Source: JBMNTU01 sp050945895
GTDB taxonomy: Bacteria > Bacillota > Clostridia > Christensenellales > Christensenellaceae
NCBI GenBank assembly: GCA_050945895.1
Contig: JBMNTU010000088.1
Location: 1-9,131 of the forward strand
Direction of reading: 5' to 3'
DNA length: 9,131 nucleotides
Made by a program: the position numbers and the translations under genes. The notes below the pieces were generated by a model. That model worked only from the letters and a program-made list of their open reading frames with translations. It made no database searches and was not told the origin of the DNA. Each line of letters opens with the position of its first letter. Within the stretch, counting starts at the first letter, position 1. This document shows positions 5,603-9,131 of the stretch, piece by piece.

Positions 5603-6550
5603 CTATCCGGCTGCCAGTACTTCGTCAATTAACGAGCTTAATTCGGACAGTGTCGTTATCCTCACTGCGCTCTCGCGCAAGTGTGCGGCATTTTTCAAGC
5701 CTTTTATATAATGTGCGGCGTGAGTACGCATTTCCAGCATGGCCAATTTTTCGCCTTTATTTTCCGCCGCCAGCCTCGCCTGCTTTTGGAGCATTTCCAT
5801 GCGGCCCCTCAGCGTAGGCTTGGTCTTTACCCTGCCCTCAGCCAAAAGCTCATGAATTTGCCGAAAAATATATGGATTCCCGCGCGCTCCGCGCGCAACC
5901 ATCACCGCGTCGCAGCCAGTCTCATCCAGTAAGCGCTTTGCATCCTCCGCGCTGAAGATGTCGCCGTTTCCTATCACCGGTATTTTTACCGCACGCTTCA
6001 CTTCGCGAATAATGGACCAGTCCGCCGTTCCGCTATAGTACTGGTCCCGCGTGCGCCCATGAATAACAGCAATATCCGCCCCGTTTTCTTCGGCCATCCT
6101 GGCAAACTGCACCGCATTTTTGCGCTCTTTACTGAATCCCGAACGAAATTTCACGCTTACCGGAACAGACACGGCCCGCTTTACTGCAGAAATGATTTTT
6201 GCAGAAAGCGGCAGGTCGGTCATCAAATAACTGCCTTCTTTATTGTTTACGATTTTAGGCGCGGGGCAGCCCATGTTGATATCGATTCCGTATATCCGCC
6301 CGGGCATCCAATCTTCCAGCTTCTTTGCCATGTCCGCCATAAGCCCCGGTTCATTGCCAAAAATTTGAACGACCACCTGCTTTTCCAAGCCGCTCAGCAA
6401 AAGCAGTTCTTCCGTACGCCTGTTGCAATAAGAAAGCCCCTTTGCGCTAACCATTTCGGTGACTGTCATATCTGCGCCGCATTCTATGCAAACTTCGCGC
6501 ATGGCTGCGTCCGTTACGCCTGCCATTGGCGCAAGGTATACCGTTTTCAT
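5603..6550 (-). CDS. dusB: tRNA-dihydrouridine synthase, DusB-like
   Basis: This flavoenzyme reduces uridine to dihydrouridine in the D-loop of tRNA, using FMN and NADPH. The 315-residue protein is a TIM barrel starting with YLAPMAGVTDAAMR (5-18). It then shows VQIFGNEP (61-68), INMGCPAPKI (91-100) with catalytic Cys95, SVKFRSGF (132-139), IHGRTRDQYYSG (163-174) with His164, and VIGNGDIFS (192-200). VMVARGARGNPYIF (216-229) is a phosphate-binding strand-loop. A helical tRNA-binding domain follows (about 240-315). The tRNA position modified is not certain from sequence; DusB/NifR3-like is the best subfamily fit. The ATG at 6550 is 3 bases past the previous stop and has only a weak GTGGA upstream, so translation is probably coupled. 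No clear terminator follows, so some read-through into secG is possible. Confidence 0.95.
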   Translation of the reverse strand: MKTVYLAPMAGVTDAAMREVCIECGADMTVTEMVSAKGLSYCNRRTEELLLLSGLEKQVVVQIFGNEPGLMADMAKKLEDWMPGRIYGIDINMGCPAPKIVNNKEGSYLMTDLPLSAKIISAVKRAVSVPVSVKFRSGFSKERKNAVQFARMAEENGADIAVIHGRTRDQYYSGTADWSIIREVKRAVKIPVIGNGDIFSAEDAKRLLDETGCDAVMVARGARGNPYIFRQIHELLAEGRVKTKPTLRGRMEMLQKQARLAAENKGEKLAMLEMRTHAAHYIKGLKNAAHLRESAVRITTLSELSSLIDEVLAAG

Positions 6551-6553
6551 AAT

Positions 6554-7231
6554 TCAGTCCACATAAACCCACTCAAGCAACGTAATTTTATTAATCTTCC
6601 AGTTGTCTCCCCGCAAAACCACTTCTACCTCGTAAAGCGAGTTTTTCCACTGCGGCGGTTCTCTTACCTGCGGCTCATCTTCTATCTCATCCTCATCAAC
6701 CGTTGCTTGCTCTTCGCTTCCCTCTTCCGTCTCAGCCGCGTCTTCTTCCGGCTCCTCGCTTTCACCGCTCAACTCGTTCTCGACGCTGCCCGCTTCTTCA
6801 GCCGGCTGTTCGTCCGCATCAACAATTTCACTTCCCTGGATATCCTGGATGATATCCGTTACTTCAAGCGTCACCAACTCCTGCCAAGGCCAAATAACAA
6901 AATCTCCCAGGTCTGCACGGTGGAAATAATTAGTTATTTCATAATCACTGTAAGCATTATCATATATAAGCGTATCTGAAGTCAGTCCTTTATTTGTATA
7001 CATCTTTTCAAGCATCGCCGCATCTTCACCCGGCTCGTCGCTTGGCTGCAAAATTACCTGCGCACGCTTTTCAAATGCGTCCTTTACCACCATTCTCACA
7101 TTCATCGTGTTCATGGCAGTGTAATAACCTACAACAATCAGCGCAATAACAACCGCTAAAACTACAATTCTGGAAAAAACATAGAGGGCTCCTTTGCCAA
7201 TTGCTATGGCAACTTTTTTCCCCTTAGACAT
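6554..7231 (-). CDS. Unrecognised single-span membrane protein with acidic insert
   Basis: The product has 225 residues and I do not recognise a named family. A basic N-terminus (MSKGKK) precedes one membrane helix (about 17-37), so the rest is probably outside the membrane. Residues 44-131 look like two helices and then strands (VVKDAFEKRAQVIL; AMLEKMY; VTLEVTDIIQDIQG). The C-terminal strands YEVEVVLRGDNWKINKITLLE (200-220) are of the kind seen in NTF2-like or SnoaL-like folds; this fold guess is inference. Between the strands lies a low-complexity acidic segment (135-186) with 26 Asp or Glu in 52 residues and no Lys or Arg. It lies between lysS (19 bases) and dus (3 bases), so it is surely co-transcribed with tRNA-related genes. 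The ATG at 7231 is preceded by AGGGGGG with 8 bases spacing. Confidence 0.85.
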   Translation of the reverse strand: MSKGKKVAIAIGKGALYVFSRIVVLAVVIALIVVGYYTAMNTMNVRMVVKDAFEKRAQVILQPSDEPGEDAAMLEKMYTNKGLTSDTLIYDNAYSDYEITNYFHRADLGDFVIWPWQELVTLEVTDIIQDIQGSEIVDADEQPAEEAGSVENELSGESEEPEEDAAETEEGSEEQATVDEDEIEDEPQVREPPQWKNSLYEVEVVLRGDNWKINKITLLEWVYVD

Positions 7232-7250
7232 TGACCCTGCCCCCCTGTTG

Positions 7251-8747
7251 CTACTTTTCCCTCGGCTTCATTGTGGGGAACAACAGTACATCCCGAATAG
7301 AGTGGCTGTTTGTAAAAAGCATAACCATCCGGTCTATCCCAATTCCCATTCCGCCTGTCGGCGGCATCGCATATTCCAGCGCAGCAACAAAATCGTCGTC
7401 CATCGTATTTGCTTCAAGGTCTCCTGCTTCGCGCTTTTTCATCTGGTCCAAAAAACGTTCCCGCTGGTCTTCCGGGTCGTTTAGCTCGGAAAACGCATTG
7501 GCCAGCTCCCGCCTTGTAATAAATAGCTCAAATCTTTCCGTAAGCCAAGGTTCGTCTGCTTTTTTCTTGGCAAGCGGAGATACATCCACGGGGTAGTCGC
7601 ATATAAACGTCGGCTGAACAAGCTTTTCTTCCACCTTTTGCTCAAACGCTTCATTGAGCAGCATGCCGCGCGTTGGCGTGCCCTCAAAATGGATTCCCGC
7701 TTCCTTTGCCAGCGCTCTGGCCTGTTCGTCCGTTTCTACAGCGCCAAAATCAACTCCCGTATATTCTTTTACCGCGTCTACCATGGTCATACGCTTCCAT
7801 GGGGCAGCAAGGCTTATCTCATCGTCTCCATACAGGAGCGTTTGTCCGCCCGTTACTTTTTCCGCGCAGTACAAAAACAATTCCTCACAAAGGTCCATCA
7901 TGCCTTTGTAGTCGGTATACGCCTCGTACAGCTCAACTGTGGTGAACTCCGGATTGTGGCGCGTATCCATTCCTTCGTTGCGGAATATACGCCCAATTTC
8001 ATATACCTTCTCAAACCCTCCTACAATGAGCCTCTTCAAGTGCAGCTCCGTCGCAATCCGAAGGTACATATCCATATGCAGCGTGTTGTGGTGCGTAATA
8101 AACGGACGCGCAGCAGCGCCGCCGGCATTATCCTGTAAAATGGGTGTTTCTACCTCAATATAGCCTTTTTCATCCAAAAAGTCGCGGATGGCTTTAATAA
8201 TTTTCGAGCGCTTATAAAACGTTTCCTTCACATCAGGGTTAACAATCAAATCCACATAGCGCTGCCGATACCTAAGATCGGTGTCTTTCAATCCATGCCA
8301 TTTTTCCGGAAGCGGCAAAAGGGATTTCGAAAGAAGTGTTACGCTGTGCGCCTTTACGGATATCTCTCCGGCCTTTGTGCGGAATGCCTCTCCAAAAACG
8401 CCGACAATATCGCCAATATCCATTTTTTTATACTCTGCATAAACGTCATCGCCCAAAACATCCTTACGCGCATACACCTGTATTTGCCCTTTTCCATCCA
8501 AAATATGAAAAAAGCTCGCCTTGCCCATAATTCGCTTAGAAACAATCCGCCCGGCAACCGAAACATCCTTGCCTTCATATTCGTCAAAACGGTCTACTAT
8601 TTCTGTAGAAGAATGCGTTTGGTCATAATTTGTAATTTGATAAGGATCTTTTCCTTCTTCCCTGAGCGCGCCAAGCTTCTCGCGCCTTATCCGAAGAATT
8701 TCATTCAAATCCTGTGTTTCCGTATTGTTCGCCTGCTGGTCAGCCAT
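7251..8747 (-). CDS. lysS: Lysyl-tRNA synthetase, class II
   Basis: The enzyme charges tRNA-Lys with lysine in the cytoplasm. The 498-residue product has the usual length. An N-terminal OB-fold anticodon-binding domain (about 60-140: VSVAGRIVSKRIMGKASFF) precedes the class II catalytic domain. Motif 1 lies around 181-203 (ending IEVETPIL). Motif 2 is FRNEGMDTRHNPEF (255-268). Motif 3 is GGMGIGIDRMVML (465-477). RPFITHHN (214-221) and the ATELHLKRL segment (232-240) are typical of LysRS. The ATG at 8747 follows AGGAGGG with 4 bases spacing. It comes 13 bases after greA, an arrangement common in Firmicutes. No T-box leader can lie directly upstream, because greA occupies that place; any control would act further upstream on the operon. 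Confidence 0.98.
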   Translation of the reverse strand: MADQQANNTETQDLNEILRIRREKLGALREEGKDPYQITNYDQTHSSTEIVDRFDEYEGKDVSVAGRIVSKRIMGKASFFHILDGKGQIQVYARKDVLGDDVYAEYKKMDIGDIVGVFGEAFRTKAGEISVKAHSVTLLSKSLLPLPEKWHGLKDTDLRYRQRYVDLIVNPDVKETFYKRSKIIKAIRDFLDEKGYIEVETPILQDNAGGAAARPFITHHNTLHMDMYLRIATELHLKRLIVGGFEKVYEIGRIFRNEGMDTRHNPEFTTVELYEAYTDYKGMMDLCEELFLYCAEKVTGGQTLLYGDDEISLAAPWKRMTMVDAVKEYTGVDFGAVETDEQARALAKEAGIHFEGTPTRGMLLNEAFEQKVEEKLVQPTFICDYPVDVSPLAKKKADEPWLTERFELFITRRELANAFSELNDPEDQRERFLDQMKKREAGDLEANTMDDDFVAALEYAMPPTGGMGIGIDRMVMLFTNSHSIRDVLLFPTMKPREK

Positions 8748-8760
8748 GCGCCCTCCTCAT

Positions 8761-9131
8761 TCACCTGTGGATATCCAAAACCTTAAACTTCGTGACGCCG
8801 CCCGGCGTTTCCACCTTAACGACATTGCCTACTTTTTTTCCGATCAGCGCTTTGCCCACCGGAGATTCATTCGAAATACGGTTCTTAGACAAATCCGCTT
8901 CCGCCGAGCCGACGATCTGGTATTCAACCTCTTCGTCGAATTCCTTATCCAGCAATTTTACCACTGTGCCAACGTTGACTTTTTTCAGGTCTACCTCGTC
9001 CTCGTCCACAACAACAGCGCTTTTCAGCATTTTTTCCAGCGAAACGATTTCACCTTCAATGCGCGCTTGCTCATTCTTTGCTTCGTCGTATTCGGCATTT
9101 TCAGAGAGATCGCCAAACCCGCGCGCAACCT
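8761..9131 (-). CDS. greA: Transcription elongation factor GreA (N-terminus cut by window)
   Basis: GreA enters the secondary channel of RNA polymerase and stimulates cleavage of backtracked transcripts. About 122 C-terminal residues are visible; the start lies beyond base 9131, and roughly 35 residues should be missing. The visible part opens with GDLSENAEYDEAKNEQARIE, the tip and second helix of the coiled coil, including the conserved acidic residues that reach the active site. It is followed by the C-terminal FKBP-like domain (VNVGTVVKLLD, then YQIVGSAEAD, ISNESPVGKALIGKKVGN and VETPGGVTKFKVLDI). The frame is open without interruption to the window edge. An ATG at 9030 is internal, not the start. 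lysS follows after 13 bases, so the two are co-transcribed. Confidence 0.96.
   Translation of the reverse strand, partial: VARGFGDLSENAEYDEAKNEQARIEGEIVSLEKMLKSAVVVDEDEVDLKKVNVGTVVKLLDKEFDEEVEYQIVGSAEADLSKNRISNESPVGKALIGKKVGNVVKVETPGGVTKFKVLDIHR

Noticed and set aside
6059..6979. 306-codon plus-strand ORF opposite dus and the membrane protein gene
   Set aside because: It spans two real genes on the other strand and has the same antisense-type composition.
8748..8760. T-box or other leader control upstream of lysS
   Set aside because: Only 13 bases separate greA and lysS, so there is no room for a riboswitch there.

Overview
The window looks like a chromosomal segment of a Gram-positive, low-to-mid GC bacterium of the Clostridia type. 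Evidence for this is the minus-strand housekeeping layout greA, lysS, a small membrane protein gene, dus, secG, rnr, smpB and ssrA. Strong purine-rich ribosome binding sites and the remnant of a sortase-anchored surface protein (SPKTGD motif) agree. I cannot name the genus from sequence alone.

Bases 1-1610, plus strand, are accessory and partly decayed. There is an intact-looking CPBP-family membrane protease gene. After it come fragments of a tyrosine recombinase whose middle has been replaced by the C-terminal end of a cell-wall-anchored surface protein. The recombinase debris runs up to the 3' end of ssrA, a common integration site, so this side looks like the worn edge of an integrated element.

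Bases 1589-5197, minus strand, hold the ribosome-rescue group. RNase R (rnr) comes first, then about 320 bases of 63-base tandem repeats, then smpB, a small three-helix membrane protein gene that overlaps smpB by 4 bases, and the tmRNA gene ssrA only 11 bases further on. SmpB and tmRNA release stalled ribosomes and tag the unfinished protein, and RNase R degrades the faulty mRNA, so the parts of one pathway are physically linked. The tmRNA ends in a hairpin terminator.

Bases 5231-5582, minus strand, form a compact secG unit with a clear promoter, a strong ribosome binding site and a strong terminator. It encodes a subunit of the Sec translocon.

Bases 5603-9131, minus strand, look like one operon: greA (transcript cleavage factor, cut by the window end), lysS (lysyl-tRNA synthetase), an unrecognised single-span membrane protein with a very acidic insert, and a tRNA-dihydrouridine synthase gene. 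Gaps between these genes are 3 to 19 bases. The common theme of the minus strand is transcription, translation and its quality control, plus protein export.

I found no convincing new multi-gene system. The points most worth a second look are the recombinase/surface-protein chimera beside ssrA, the small membrane protein gene wedged between smpB and ssrA, the structured 63-base repeats between rnr and smpB, and the 17-residue tmRNA tag.
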